Counted from the stretch's first letter, positions 37,395 through 46,901 are shown. The stretch: DNA of 64,000 nt from Sphingobacteriaceae bacterium (GCA_017745075.1 JAGIAD010000003.1:496001-560000); one strand, 5' to 3'. The notes: a model not told the origin generated them from the letters alone. Numbers and translations: made by a program.

Positions 37395-40300
37395 TTAAAT
37401 TCTTGTTTTTCTAGGCATTAGGTTAGGTTCTTTCAGACTGCTTTTTTTCTGTACCCAGGCGAAAACCTGCGGAAGAATGAAGAGCGCTGCAAGGGTAGAA
37501 AAGAACAGCCCCCCGATAACGGCCCTTCCGAGCGGTGCGGTCTGTTCACCGGATTCGCCCAGCCCTGAGGCCATGGGGATCATACCCGCGATCATCGCAA
37601 AACTGGTCATCAGGATCGGTCTTAAACGGATCCCCGCACTCACTACTGCAGCCCGGGTAGAATCCTTATACTCCAGCCTGAGTTTTTCGGCATTCGTCAC
37701 GATCAATATCGCATTTGCCACTGATACCCCGGTGGACATAATCATCCCCATATAGCTCTGCAGGTTAAGTGTAGAGCCTGTTAGCAATAATGCGGTAAGC
37801 GACCCTAAGATTACTGCCGGAACAGTCGAAAGCACAGTTAGCGAAAGCTTGAAAGACTGATAGTTGGCAGCAAGCAGCAGGAAAATCACCAATATCGCAA
37901 AGGCGAGTCCGCCCTGAAGAGAAGAGAGTGTCTCTGTCAGCAGGCTCGACATTCCCTTCACTTCCGCAGTCAATCCCTTAGGAGGAACACCTACAGACTT
38001 TAGCGCCTTTTCTACATCAGCTGTCGCCGTTCCAAGGTCCTTTTTATAAATGTTTGCGCTCACCGTCAGAAAGCGCCTCGGACCTGAGCGGTCATATTCT
38101 CCAGGAAGGTAACTGGTATTGAAAGTAGCGATGTCGCCCAATACCGGGCTGCTCTGCCCTTTAACCAAAGGAATTTCCTTCAGCTCATCCATTGTATTCA
38201 TTACATATTCGGGAACCTGCACCTGTACTTGATAGGTATAGGCAGTTTTTTCATCAAGCCACTGGTTCTTTTCGGTAAAACGGCTAGAAGAGGTACTTGC
38301 GGTAACCGATCTGGCTATATCAACGACGTTCAATCCGAACTGCGCTGCCTTGAGCCTGTCAAGGGTAATGGATACCACAGGGATATGCAGGGGCTGAGCA
38401 ATCTGGATATCACGGAGGTAATTAATTTTTTTAAGTTTTGCTAACACCTTATTAGAGTAGGATTCGATCTGATCCATATCCTTTCCTGCTACCCTGATCT
38501 CGATCGGCGTGGCAGCACCCTGGCTCATGATCTTTTCGGTCATGTCAATCGGCTCAAAGGTGATACGCAGATCAGGAAGTTTATATGCGATATTTTTCCT
38601 GAGGGCATCTTTTAGCTCATCCATATTCACCTTGTAATCTTCATCCAAATTCACCTGTAGCACAGCTTCATGGGTTCCAGTATTGAAGATATACAGGTTG
38701 CTGGTTCCGTAACTGCTTGGAATAAGCCCCACATAGCCCGAACTTACCGCGACATGGTTATCCACCGTTTGATTGATAATGGAGAGCACCTGCTTGAACT
38801 TTTCTTCGGTGCGCTCTAACCTGGTGCCATCAGGCGCTTTGATGCGGATCTGGAACTGTCCATTGTTGAGCTTTGGCATCATATCCTTTCCAATAAAAAC
38901 AAAGCCCAGTCCCGCAAGGACAATAACCAAAAATAAATAAACTCCGACAATTCCTTTCTTCATCGGCATCCACCGCTGGATGATCGCCATAAATCTTATC
39001 TTCACCCGTTCAAAGAAATCGTTTTTCTCTGGCTCTTCCTTTTCGTTTTCCAGATGCTTTTCAATCTGTTCTGCTTCCCTTTCGTTCAGCGCCTCTCCCG
39101 CATGAGCATGGACCTTGCCATGGTCATAGTGTTGGTACCGTTCTTCCTTGATCATCCAGTTGGATAAAATCGGAACCAGCGTCTGGGCTACGATAAAAGA
39201 TACAATCATGGTAAAGCCAATCGAGAGGGATAGCGGCAGGAACATTGCCTTCGGTATTCCGTTCATCATAAAAGATGGCGCGAAAACGGCCAATATACAC
39301 AGCAGGATGAGCAGCAGCGGGAAGGCTATTTCCTCACAAGCATCATAAATGGCCTCACGCTTAGGCTTTCCCATTTCCAGGTGCTGGTGGATATTTTCAA
39401 TCGTCACCGTGGCCTGATCGACCAGGATTCCTATTGCAAGTGCCAGACCGCTCAGGGTCATGATATTAATGGTTTGACCAAACATCCCCAGCAAAAGCAC
39501 GCCAATTAAAATCGAGACCGGAATAGTAATCACCACGATAAGACTGCTTCGCAGGTCACGTAGGAATAGCAACACCATCAGACCTGTTAATAGCGCCCCC
39601 AGCCCACCTTCAGTGATCAAGCTTTTTACTGAGTTGATAACTGCTACAGACTGGTCAAATTCATAGGAGATATGGACATCGTCTGGCAAGAGGCTCTGCA
39701 TTTCCGGGATTTTGGCTTTTAAGGATTTAACCACAGACCAGGTCGATGCGTCTGCAGTTTTTACTACAGGTATGTAAACTGAACGTTTTCCGTTGATCAG
39801 TGCATAATCTACTGTAACATCTGCTGCATCTGCAACTCTTGCCACATCCCTTACCAATATCGAAACGCCGTTTTTTGTGGCTATTGGAATGTTGTTGAAT
39901 TCATCAACAGTCTTAACCAGCGAGTTCATTGAAGTCACCATCATATTATTGTCCAACCTTAGGTTTCCCGAAGGCGACATCACATTGAACTTGGATAAAG
40001 CCCCTACCACCTCGTCCGGGGTCAGGTTATAACTCCTGAGTTTGCTCGGATCTACACTGATGGTAATCGAGCGGGAATTGGCACCGAACGGCGGTGGCGC
40101 AGAAAGTCCGGCGACCGACGAAAACATAGGCCTGATACGCGTTGCCGCCATATCATAGATTTCTTTGAGGCTGCGAGATTTGGCAGAGAGCACAAGCTGT
40201 CCAACAGGCAGTGAAGACGCATCAAAGCGGACTACCTGAGGAGGTAAGGCTCCGGGCGGGAAGAACTTCATGGCCCGGTTTACCTGGAGGGCAACCTGGG

Positions 40301-40616
40301 CTGAGGCTTCGGCCATATTTGTACTTTCATAAAAACTCAGCTTGAGCATCGTCAAACCCTGAATGTTCTTGGCGGTAATATTCTTTACACCATTTACGTA
40401 AAGGAACTGATCCTGCAGACGGGTAGAGAAAAAACCCTCCATCTGCTGGGGAGACATGCCCCCGTAGGATTCGATAACATATATGGTTGGAGAGTTAAGC
40501 TGGGGAAAAATATCTATTGGGATCTTCAGCGCACTGAGCACTGCAAAAAGCAGTAAACTCGCAGTGATCACCACTGTTGTAATCGGCTTTTTCAGGGCCG
40601 AGGTAACCATTGACAT
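37395..40616 (-). CDS. RND multidrug efflux pump, AcrB/HAE1-like, with altered proton-relay residues
   Basis: 1,073 residues, 12 membrane helices in two repeats with large periplasmic loops. It is the proton-driven transporter of the tripartite system whose adaptor and channel flank it. In the TM4 signature the first relay Asp is kept (D400) but the second is Gln401 (ILVDQATVTIENI), and in TM10 the position of the relay Lys is Ala967 (GVSVANAILIVT); compare AcrB D407, D408 and K940. A His/acidic-rich stretch (about 495-532) in the central cytoplasmic loop is unusual. Start ATG 40616, 7 bases after the TolC-like gene. Confidence 0.93.
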   Translation of the reverse strand: MSMVTSALKKPITTVVITASLLLFAVLSALKIPIDIFPQLNSPTIYVIESYGGMSPQQMEGFFSTRLQDQFLYVNGVKNITAKNIQGLTMLKLSFYESTNMAEASAQVALQVNRAMKFFPPGALPPQVVRFDASSLPVGQLVLSAKSRSLKEIYDMAATRIRPMFSSVAGLSAPPPFGANSRSITISVDPSKLRSYNLTPDEVVGALSKFNVMSPSGNLRLDNNMMVTSMNSLVKTVDEFNNIPIATKNGVSILVRDVARVADAADVTVDYALINGKRSVYIPVVKTADASTWSVVKSLKAKIPEMQSLLPDDVHISYEFDQSVAVINSVKSLITEGGLGALLTGLMVLLFLRDLRSSLIVVITIPVSILIGVLLLGMFGQTINIMTLSGLALAIGILVDQATVTIENIHQHLEMGKPKREAIYDACEEIAFPLLLILLCILAVFAPSFMMNGIPKAMFLPLSLSIGFTMIVSFIVAQTLVPILSNWMIKEERYQHYDHGKVHAHAGEALNEREAEQIEKHLENEKEEPEKNDFFERVKIRFMAIIQRWMPMKKGIVGVYLFLVIVLAGLGFVFIGKDMMPKLNNGQFQIRIKAPDGTRLERTEEKFKQVLSIINQTVDNHVAVSSGYVGLIPSSYGTSNLYIFNTGTHEAVLQVNLDEDYKVNMDELKDALRKNIAYKLPDLRITFEPIDMTEKIMSQGAATPIEIRVAGKDMDQIESYSNKVLAKLKKINYLRDIQIAQPLHIPVVSITLDRLKAAQFGLNVVDIARSVTASTSSSRFTEKNQWLDEKTAYTYQVQVQVPEYVMNTMDELKEIPLVKGQSSPVLGDIATFNTSYLPGEYDRSGPRRFLTVSANIYKKDLGTATADVEKALKSVGVPPKGLTAEVKGMSSLLTETLSSLQGGLAFAILVIFLLLAANYQSFKLSLTVLSTVPAVILGSLTALLLTGSTLNLQSYMGMIMSTGVSVANAILIVTNAEKLRLEYKDSTRAAVVSAGIRLRPILMTSFAMIAGMIPMASGLGESGEQTAPLGRAVIGGLFFSTLAALFILPQVFAWVQKKSSLKEPNLMPRKTRI

Positions 40617-40623
40617 ATCTTTA

Positions 40624-42015
40624 TTATTTTAATGCGTTTAACAAGGAATCTACTTGATTGGTGGCAATAGCCTTTTGAAAAAGAGCCCGGATATACAAGT
40701 ACTTTGCATTCACGAAATCAGTTTCTGCACGGTAAAGGATGCTCAGGGCGGCATTGAGCTCAATGATATCGGTCAGCCCGTTCTTATAAAGGGAGAGCTT
40801 TTGGCGGTATCCTGCGGCGGCAGCCTTTAACTGGTTGGGTATTTCATCGAGTCTTTTATGCGCGGTACGGATTTCAAGGCCTGCCTGAAGGGCGGCATTT
40901 GATAACATTAGCCGCTCCTGCTCCAGTTCCTTTAAGTAAAAGTTACTGTTGGCCTTCTGGGTCCTAAGCTTCAACTGACGCCTGCGGAGATCAAAGAGGT
41001 TATAACTGATCCCTACGCCCACGAGGTAATTTTCACGTTGCCATTCCAGGCCATTCGAGAGGCTGTTGAAATTGTCATTGGCATCAATGCTTGATCCCCT
41101 TGACCAGGCCGCAGCTTGCAGGCTTATCTTTGGGTTATAGGCTTTTCTGACCAAATTTTCCTTCTCCATACTGCTGAGATAATTACTTTTGTAAAAATCA
41201 AGCAGTGGATGGCTTGAACTGTCGGTCAGGTTTACAGATAGGTTTACCTCAAGCGATTTTAGCCGGTCGAGGATCGTACTATCGGCAACAATACCCTCTG
41301 GATTCAGCCCGCTGATTGCTGCAATATTGAGCTGTACCTGTTTATACGTATTGTCCATTTCGATATAGTTCAGCCTTGATTTGGAGAGCTCAGCACCGGC
41401 GATACTGGTATCTACGCCCGAACGCACACCGCTTTTGGCGAGGGATAGTATGGAGCGGCTGATCTGCTCATTGCGCCTGATATTCTGCTGCTGGATAGAT
41501 AGCATATCCTGAAGCTTCAAAAGGCTCAGATAGTCATCAATAGCAATGGCCCTAGCCTGGTAGCGTCGCTGGGCAAATCTGGAACGCTCAGCAACGAGTT
41601 CTGCTTTGGCTACCGCATTCTGGGCCTTATAGGCACCAAAATTGTACACTTCCCAATCAAGAGAAACAATGCCTAGATTAGTAAGTGCGGCCTTGGTGAT
41701 GCTTTCGGTCCGAACACCCCTGGAGTTGGATGGAACAATACCAAAGGCCATGTATGGGCCTGCCACGTTATTGTTTGAGCCCAAATCTGCCTGATAGTTA
41801 AGCTTCAGATTTGGAAGAGCATTCACTGCGGTCTCTCTTAACTGAGCTGCACGTATGTCCACGGCTGCTGAATCAGCGGCCAGTGAAGGCGAAAAAGCAG
41901 TCACGTGATCGATCAGATCGACGATCCCGATGGGTTTTGGGGGAGTTTGGGCATGGCTTTCCAGCCCCATATATAAAAGTGGGAACAAACAGAAAATCTG
42001 TTTAATACGGATCAT
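40624..42015 (-). CDS. TolC family outer-membrane efflux protein
   Basis: 463 residues. Signal peptide 1-22 (ESHAQ). Two long coiled-coil halves typical of TolC/OprM: about residues 30-235 and 250-450, each with helical pairs (VELVAERSRFAQRRYQARA; AGYRQKLSLYKNGLTDIIE). It forms the trimeric outer-membrane channel used by the RND pump. First gene of the operon; start ATG 42015. Confidence 0.92.
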   Translation of the reverse strand: MIRIKQIFCLFPLLYMGLESHAQTPPKPIGIVDLIDHVTAFSPSLAADSAAVDIRAAQLRETAVNALPNLKLNYQADLGSNNNVAGPYMAFGIVPSNSRGVRTESITKAALTNLGIVSLDWEVYNFGAYKAQNAVAKAELVAERSRFAQRRYQARAIAIDDYLSLLKLQDMLSIQQQNIRRNEQISRSILSLAKSGVRSGVDTSIAGAELSKSRLNYIEMDNTYKQVQLNIAAISGLNPEGIVADSTILDRLKSLEVNLSVNLTDSSSHPLLDFYKSNYLSSMEKENLVRKAYNPKISLQAAAWSRGSSIDANDNFNSLSNGLEWQRENYLVGVGISYNLFDLRRRQLKLRTQKANSNFYLKELEQERLMLSNAALQAGLEIRTAHKRLDEIPNQLKAAAAGYRQKLSLYKNGLTDIIELNAALSILYRAETDFVNAKYLYIRALFQKAIATNQVDSLLNALK

Positions 42016-42141
42016 GTCTTTAAATTAAAATTTAAGGAAAAAGTTTTGACGGACTTATAGGACAGGAAACACGGTAATTAACCGGCCGTCGTCACTTCAT
42101 CATATGAAGAACCTGCCAAAAAAGAAATTTGGAGATAAATC

Positions 42142-42537
42142 TCAGATCCGAAAGACCTGGTTGGAAATATAAATTGGGACTGATCCGGCAATCCTGTATC
42201 TGATCTCAAGAAAATACCTGTTGAGGTTGGAGGCTAAAAGCGAAAGCCCCAAAAACAAAATGATCCCGATGATTACAGCTTCCAAAACAGGAAGCACGGT
42301 TTTCTTCCGTTCATCGAGAATACACTTAAATTGTCGGGTAATTTTTGAATCCTTCCCGAGCGGAGAAAAGCTGCCACTGTACTGGCTGGCTGACTTTATT
42401 CCCCGGGCGGACTCCAGAAAGGATAGGTTGGATAAAAAAAAGATGTTACCCAAAGAGATAATCAGGTACAGCAAAACAACTCCGATTATAGAGCAATTTG
42501 GCACCTGCTTAATTTTCACATCTTTCAAATTTAACAA
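42142..42537 (-). CDS. Hypothetical protein with two membrane segments
   Basis: 131 residues with hydrophobic helices at about 19-38 and 85-105, a basic cytoplasmic-like loop (SKITRQFKCILDERKK) between, and a C-terminal amphipathic tail. No family recognised. It precedes the efflux operon by 126 bases on the same strand and could belong to the same island. ATG at 42537. Confidence 0.5.
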   Translation of the reverse strand: MLNLKDVKIKQVPNCSIIGVVLLYLIISLGNIFFLSNLSFLESARGIKSASQYSGSFSPLGKDSKITRQFKCILDERKKTVLPVLEAVIIGIILFLGLSLLASNLNRYFLEIRYRIAGSVPIYISNQVFRI

Positions 42538-42801
42538 CCTAAATATATTGGTGCTAAAATCCGCATTAATCTAAAAATTTGAGAGAATAAATCGCAACAA
42601 AACCGTTACAAAACACCAACAAATATTAGGCTATGGTGCGTATACAGATAGGAAGTAACCCTAAATTAAGGATACGTGTTACAGTAATTGTTGAAAATTT
42701 ATAAATATCACATTTCTTTTAGTGCTTGATTAAACTAGCCTTTTCAAATCACTATTCATGTATTTGAAACGTTGATATTGCTTCTAAAATCGTCTGTAAA
42801 T

Positions 42802-42860
42802 GTTCGAACGAACTCTTATCCCCGCTACTGAGAAAAAGCTCATCGAAAGATGGGCTTTTT
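42802..42860. other. tRNA-3'-end-like sequence and terminator
   Basis: GTTCGA (42802-42807) followed by CCCCGCTAC (42820-42828) recalls a T arm plus acceptor end such as that of the tRNA at 33 kb. It runs straight into a terminator: AAAAAGCTCATC (42833-42844), loop GAAA, GATGGGCTTTTT (42849-42860), which can also end the AraC/aldo-keto operon. No complete tRNA is present. The rest of the 427-base gap is featureless. Confidence 0.4.
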
Positions 42861-42894
42861 TTTATTTAAAACGATTTTATTTTAGCTCAATGGA

Positions 42895-42960
42895 GTCAGA
42901 GACTCCTTCCCACTAAGTAAGCTTAGGAATTAGCATAACTCGGTGCTCCCGACGCACAGC
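42895..42960. repeat. GTCAGAG-family dispersed repeat, copy A (partial)
   Basis: GTCAGAGACTCCTTCCCACT starting at 42895 resembles the first ~25 bases of copies at 45011 and 47079; the second half is not conserved here. Confidence 0.4.
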
Positions 42961-42964
42961 AATA

Positions 42965-43768
42965 CTAAGCGGTCGGCGCTTTGCCAAACTTTTTTTTGAA
43001 CGAACTGGAAAAGTGCGAGAGCGATTGAAAACCCAAGTCGAGATAAAAGGTGGAGGGTTTTTGATGCCTGGTTTCAATCAGGTGCCTGGCCTCGTTGAGT
43101 CGTTTGTCCAGCAACCATTGCCGTGGCGGTACGTTAAAAGTTTTTTTAAAATCGCGTTTAAAGCCTGCCAGGCTACGGCCCGTTAACCGGGCAAATTTTT
43201 CGATGGGAACATTAAACTGATAATTGCTGAGCATGAACCTTTCCAGGTCGATCTTATGCGGTTCAAAAAAATCGAACAAAAAGCTTCGTAAGCCTGGCTG
43301 CGCATTAAGCAGCAGCTTAACGCCTTCTTTTATTTTCAGCATGCCCATTTCCTCGGTCAAGGCCGCAGAAGTCCGGCGGGCATAAGGTACGATGGACTGA
43401 AAATATCCCTGCAGAAATTCATCTGTCGGAATCAGGATATTGGGCGGACCAATATACTTATGGTCCGCTTCGATCTTTTCTTCCAAAGCGATCTTACGCA
43501 GCAGGTCTTCCTGCAGGGAAATAATGATCGTTTCATAATTACCGCCAGGCAGTGGCGTTTTGGTAATGGTACCCAGCTGATTTTTACCGATCAGCAACAT
43601 TTGGCCGGTGCTCATGGCAATGGTATGATCGGTAGTTTCCAGCTTAAACTGTCCTGAAACCTGCAAAACAAGGGTATGATGATTCCAGAAGCATACTTTC
43701 TCCCTGCGCTCGGCAGACAGGTATGCATAAAAGATGACACCTGGTAATATTTCTTCTGGGTTGACCAT
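42965..43768 (-). CDS. AraC family transcriptional regulator
   Basis: 267 residues. An N-terminal cupin-like sensor domain (about residues 1-110, with LVLQVSGQFKLET) and two C-terminal helix-turn-helix units (VPIEKFARLTGRSLAGFKRDF and FYLDLGFQSLSHFSSSFKKKF). Translationally coupled: its ATG overlaps the aldo/keto reductase stop by one base, so it probably regulates that gene and itself. Effector unknown. Confidence 0.9.
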   Translation of the reverse strand: MVNPEEILPGVIFYAYLSAERREKVCFWNHHTLVLQVSGQFKLETTDHTIAMSTGQMLLIGKNQLGTITKTPLPGGNYETIIISLQEDLLRKIALEEKIEADHKYIGPPNILIPTDEFLQGYFQSIVPYARRTSAALTEEMGMLKIKEGVKLLLNAQPGLRSFLFDFFEPHKIDLERFMLSNYQFNVPIEKFARLTGRSLAGFKRDFKKTFNVPPRQWLLDKRLNEARHLIETRHQKPSTFYLDLGFQSLSHFSSSFKKKFGKAPTA

Positions 43769-44739
43769 TATCGTTGCAAGTAAGTACCGCCTAAAATAGC
43801 GCCGATTGCAAAGGTATCATTTAAAAGTTTAATCTCTTCCGCACTAAAGCCGATGCTCATCGCCGCGATATTCTCCGGCAGTCTGGAACGTTTACTCATG
43901 CTCACCAGGGGCATGATCTGCTCACCCTGGGCATTCACCCACGCAATGGCCAATTGGGTTGGCGTTACGCCCTTATCCTTCGCTAACTGCTTTAACACCT
44001 CTACCTTTTCTAAATTCCTGATGAGGTTATCGCCCTGAAAGCGCGAAAAGTGGCTATGATAATCACCTGCAGGTAGTGGCGCTTTCATTTCACCGGTCAG
44101 TAAACCTTCCGCAGTATTGGCAAAGGCAACTACCGAAATACCCAATTCTTTTGCCACGGGCAACAATTCATTTTCGATCTGACGGTCAGCCAGTGAATAA
44201 CCGATCTCCAGTGCGCTGATGGGATGAATCGCGTTAGCTTCCCGCAATTGCGCTGCATTGATTTCCGATACGCCAATGTACTTTACTTTTCCTTCTTTGA
44301 TCAGGTCGGCTACGGTACCGATGATATCGGCCACCGGTACACTGCCATCCATGCGACAGGGTTGATACAGATCGATGGTTTCTATACCCAAACGGGTCAG
44401 CGAATAATTGATAAAATTCTTGATCGCTATGGGCCGCAGGTCTAATCCCAACCAGGTTCCGTTATGAAAGATCGCGCCGAATTTTACGCTGATAAACGCA
44501 TCATCGCGCCTCCCTTCTATCGCTTTACCAACCAGCATTTCATTATGGCCGGCACCATAAAAATCGCCGGTGTTCAAAAAGTTAATACCCTTGTCCAATG
44601 CTTGCCGGATTGTGGCGATACTTTCTTTTTCGTCAGGAGTTGGTCCGCCCCATACCGAAGACATGCGCATGCAGCCCAGCCCCAGCTTGGACACCAGTGG
44701 GCCATTTTGGCCTAAATGTATTTGCTCTATGCTTTTCAT
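43768..44739 (-). CDS. Aldo/keto reductase
   Basis: 323 residues from ATG 44739; upstream in-frame ATG 44811 adds a basic, unlikely N-terminus. NADPH-dependent reduction of aldehydes/ketones on a TIM barrel. Family motifs: GLGCMRMSSVWGG, the catalytic-site segment FLNTGDFYGAGHNEM (Tyr present), KYIGVSEI. Next to an AraC gene that overlaps it by one base. A near-consensus -7 box (CATCTTTG) lies just 5 bases upstream of the ATG. Substrate unknown; related enzymes reduce xenobiotic carbonyls. Confidence 0.9.
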   Translation of the reverse strand: MKSIEQIHLGQNGPLVSKLGLGCMRMSSVWGGPTPDEKESIATIRQALDKGINFLNTGDFYGAGHNEMLVGKAIEGRRDDAFISVKFGAIFHNGTWLGLDLRPIAIKNFINYSLTRLGIETIDLYQPCRMDGSVPVADIIGTVADLIKEGKVKYIGVSEINAAQLREANAIHPISALEIGYSLADRQIENELLPVAKELGISVVAFANTAEGLLTGEMKAPLPAGDYHSHFSRFQGDNLIRNLEKVEVLKQLAKDKGVTPTQLAIAWVNAQGEQIMPLVSMSKRSRLPENIAAMSIGFSAEEIKLLNDTFAIGAILGGTYLQR

Positions 44740-45010
44740 AACACAAAGATGCACAAACCGCAATAAGCGAGGTTTCCTAAACGGCTCAAAAAACTTTCCT
44801 GCACGGCTCAATTAAATTAAAATTCAGTTGGGTCAAACAGTTTTTTATCCTGCCAGATAAAGGTACCCCGCCTTGAGGCAATAAGCCAGTTACCGTTAAT
44901 TCTCTCCTATTCATTTCTAAGACAATCCTATTTCAAAAAGAATCATCAGGTAGGCATACATAACTTCAGTCTATCAAGGACTAGTTTTAACTCAACCTGA
45001 TCTTCACCGG

Positions 45011-45076
45011 GTCAGAGACGCTTTCTATTGGCTGATCCTTTGAACTCCTGCGGAACTCTGCGGATAGTAGGGGAAT
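45011..45076. repeat. GTCAGAG-family dispersed repeat, copy B
   Basis: About 65 bases from GTCAGAGACG; its second half GAACTCCTGCGGAACTCT (from 45042) is identical to the matching part of the copy at 47079-47145. Confidence 0.65.
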
Positions 45077-45167
45077 GCTCAAATACCCTAATTGTCTCTC
45101 GGTAAAAGCACTGATTTTCGGTTTTTTGTAAAGTGAGCATGTCTGTTTATATTCGCTCAAAGAAAAC

Positions 45168-45731
45168 ATGGATTCGTTGAGACAACATATCGAAGAGATC
45201 ATCCCATTAACCGATGCGGAGTTCGATCATGTGCAATCTTTTTTTACCTTAAAAAAGGTGCGGAAGCATCAATACCTGGTTAATGAAGGCGACGAGGTAA
45301 AATATGAATACCTCGTCTTGTCTGGTATCTACAGAGTTTTTTATGTTGATGAGCAGGGTAAGGAATATATTGTCCAATTTGCTAAAGCAGGCTGGTGGAT
45401 GTCTGATTACGAAGCCTTTTTTAAACAGGGCAAAGCTTCCATGTTTATCGAGTGCCTGGTTGCGGGCGAGGTACTTTATGCTACGCTGGATGCCCGGGAA
45501 CAATTGTCGAAGGAGTTGCACCAGATGGAGCACTTTTTCCGCGTGAAGCTTACGAACGGCTATGTGGCGCAGCAACAGCGCATCAAACTGCTGCTTTCCA
45601 GTACCCCGCAGCAACGCTATGAAGCTTTTGCCAGATTATATCCCGACCTGTTGCAGCAGGTGCCCAAAAAACTGATTGCAGAATACCTGGGCGTTAGCCG
45701 CGAAACCCTCAGCCGCCTTTACGCCGGTTAA
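45168..45731 (+). CDS. Crp/Fnr family transcriptional regulator (SRETLSR recognition helix)
   Basis: 187 residues. cNMP-binding-like beta-roll (about residues 15-110, YLVNEGDEVKYEYLVLSGIYRVF) and a C-terminal winged HTH whose recognition helix is SRETLSRL (177-184), carrying Arg178, Glu179 and Arg183 as in E. coli CRP. The protein ends right after it. No Cys cluster, so not an FNR oxygen sensor. A CRP-type palindrome lies between its stop and the DJ-1 gene. Start ATG 45168. Confidence 0.9.
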   Translation: MDSLRQHIEEIIPLTDAEFDHVQSFFTLKKVRKHQYLVNEGDEVKYEYLVLSGIYRVFYVDEQGKEYIVQFAKAGWWMSDYEAFFKQGKASMFIECLVAGEVLYATLDAREQLSKELHQMEHFFRVKLTNGYVAQQQRIKLLLSSTPQQRYEAFARLYPDLLQQVPKKLIAEYLGVSRETLSRLYAG

Positions 45732-45732
45732 A

Positions 45733-45756
45733 ATCGTGTGATCCAAATCACACGAT
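45733..45756. promoter_or_regulatory. CRP-like operator TGTGA-N6-TCACA
   Basis: Perfect arms ATCGTGTGAT (45733-45742) and ATCACACGAT (45747-45756), 4-base centre. The core TGTGA/TCACA with 6-base spacing is the E. coli CRP consensus. It begins 2 bases after the regulator stop and ends 81 bases before the DJ-1 ATG, upstream of a weak -7 box (CAAATTTG, 45798-45805). Confidence 0.75.
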
Positions 45757-45837
45757 AATAGTGATCTGCTTCCTCACGCCGCCCCTTGTTTTCAGCGCAA
45801 ATTTGTACTGTAATCATTCACCAAAAATCTTACAGTC

Positions 45838-46518
45838 ATGAAAAAGCACATTTTAATCATCGTATCTAATGCAAACACCATCGGCCCTAATAACAGGAGG
45901 ACCGGAACCTTTTTACCTGAAGTAGCGCACCCTTATGCCGTTTTCAGTGAAGCCGGTTATCAAATCGATTTTGCCAGCCTTACCGGCGACACCCCCTACC
46001 TGGATGCATTGAATCTGGCTGATGATCCCGATAACCTGAAATTCCTGATAGGAAAGGGCTGGGCAGATATGCAAAAAGCGGTAAAACTGGAAACCGTAGA
46101 CGTAAAAAGCTATGACGCAATTTTTGTACCCGGTGGATTGGCACCGATGGTGGATATGCTCGAAGCGCCATTATTGAAAAAAGTGATCGCCGAAACTTAC
46201 GAGCGTGGCGCAGTTGTTGGTGCCGTTTGTCACGGACCGGTTTCCCTGCTTAACGTTAAACTGAGCGATGGCTCTTACCTGGTTAATGGCAAAAACATCG
46301 CCTCATTTACTACGGAAGAAGAAGACAATTACGCCAGGCCCGATGTTCCGTTTGACCTGCAAACGGCATTGACCCAACAAGGCGCCATCTTCCATGCTGC
46401 CGCCCCATGGTCTGCCAACAGCATTGCTGATGGTCAACTGGTTACCGGCCAGAACCCGGCATCAGCCAAAGGCGTGGGCGAAAAAATGATCGATATATTA
46501 GAAACCGTAACCGCTTAA
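45838..46518 (+). CDS. DJ-1/PfpI family (type 1 glutamine amidotransferase-like) protein
   Basis: 226 residues. Nucleophile elbow GAVCHGP with Cys131-His132 and the conserved Glu28 in FLPEVAHPY give the Hsp31/DJ-1 arrangement, including the long GxGPNNRRTGTFLPE N-terminal part. Relatives act as glyoxalase III, deglycase or chaperone under carbonyl stress. It lies downstream of the CRP-like site and 3 bases ahead of a monooxygenase gene. Confidence 0.88.
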   Translation: MKKHILIIVSNANTIGPNNRRTGTFLPEVAHPYAVFSEAGYQIDFASLTGDTPYLDALNLADDPDNLKFLIGKGWADMQKAVKLETVDVKSYDAIFVPGGLAPMVDMLEAPLLKKVIAETYERGAVVGAVCHGPVSLLNVKLSDGSYLVNGKNIASFTTEEEDNYARPDVPFDLQTALTQQGAIFHAAAPWSANSIADGQLVTGQNPASAKGVGEKMIDILETVTA

Positions 46519-46521
46519 TCC

Positions 46522-46827
46522 ATGAACACAAGCAACATACACGTATTTGCCAAATGGCAGGTTAAAAAAGGGCAGACCGAAAAGGTACTGGCCCTTCTTA
46601 AAACCGCAGCAGAAGAAAGCCGTAAAGAAAAACGTAACCTGTTTTACCAGGTACACCAAAGTATTACGGAGCCCGATACGATCATATTGTTTGAAGGCTA
46701 TACAGACGAAGCAGCGTTGAATGAACACCGCAGCTCGACGCACTTTCAGGAAATTGTACTCGGCCAGATCGTGCCTCTGCTGGAAAAACGGGAAGTGATC
46801 CTGACCACACCACTTGACCAAAAATAG
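46522..46827 (+). CDS. Putative quinol monooxygenase (ABM domain)
   Basis: 101 residues with the antibiotic-biosynthesis-monooxygenase/YgiN fold: a ferredoxin-like core (AKWQVKKGQTEKVLALLKTA; LFEGYTDEAALNEHRSSTHFQEI). Dimeric members oxidise quinols or act in aldehyde/heme stress. Starts 3 bases after the DJ-1 stop; same operon. Confidence 0.85.
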   Translation: MNTSNIHVFAKWQVKKGQTEKVLALLKTAAEESRKEKRNLFYQVHQSITEPDTIILFEGYTDEAALNEHRSSTHFQEIVLGQIVPLLEKREVILTTPLDQK

Positions 46828-46901
46828 CGCGATCGAGAATAGTGGGTATTTAGTAACCAAAGGTTTTAAAGACTATTTGTGCATGCTGAATAGCTTGTAA
46901 A

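Noticed and set aside
33200..42860. Complete integrative element with integrase
   Set aside because: No recombinase, relaxase or phage genes are present; only a boundary-like sequence remains.
45249..45614. Antisense 121-codon frame opposite the Crp/Fnr gene
   Set aside because: Shadow of the real frame, which has domain motifs.
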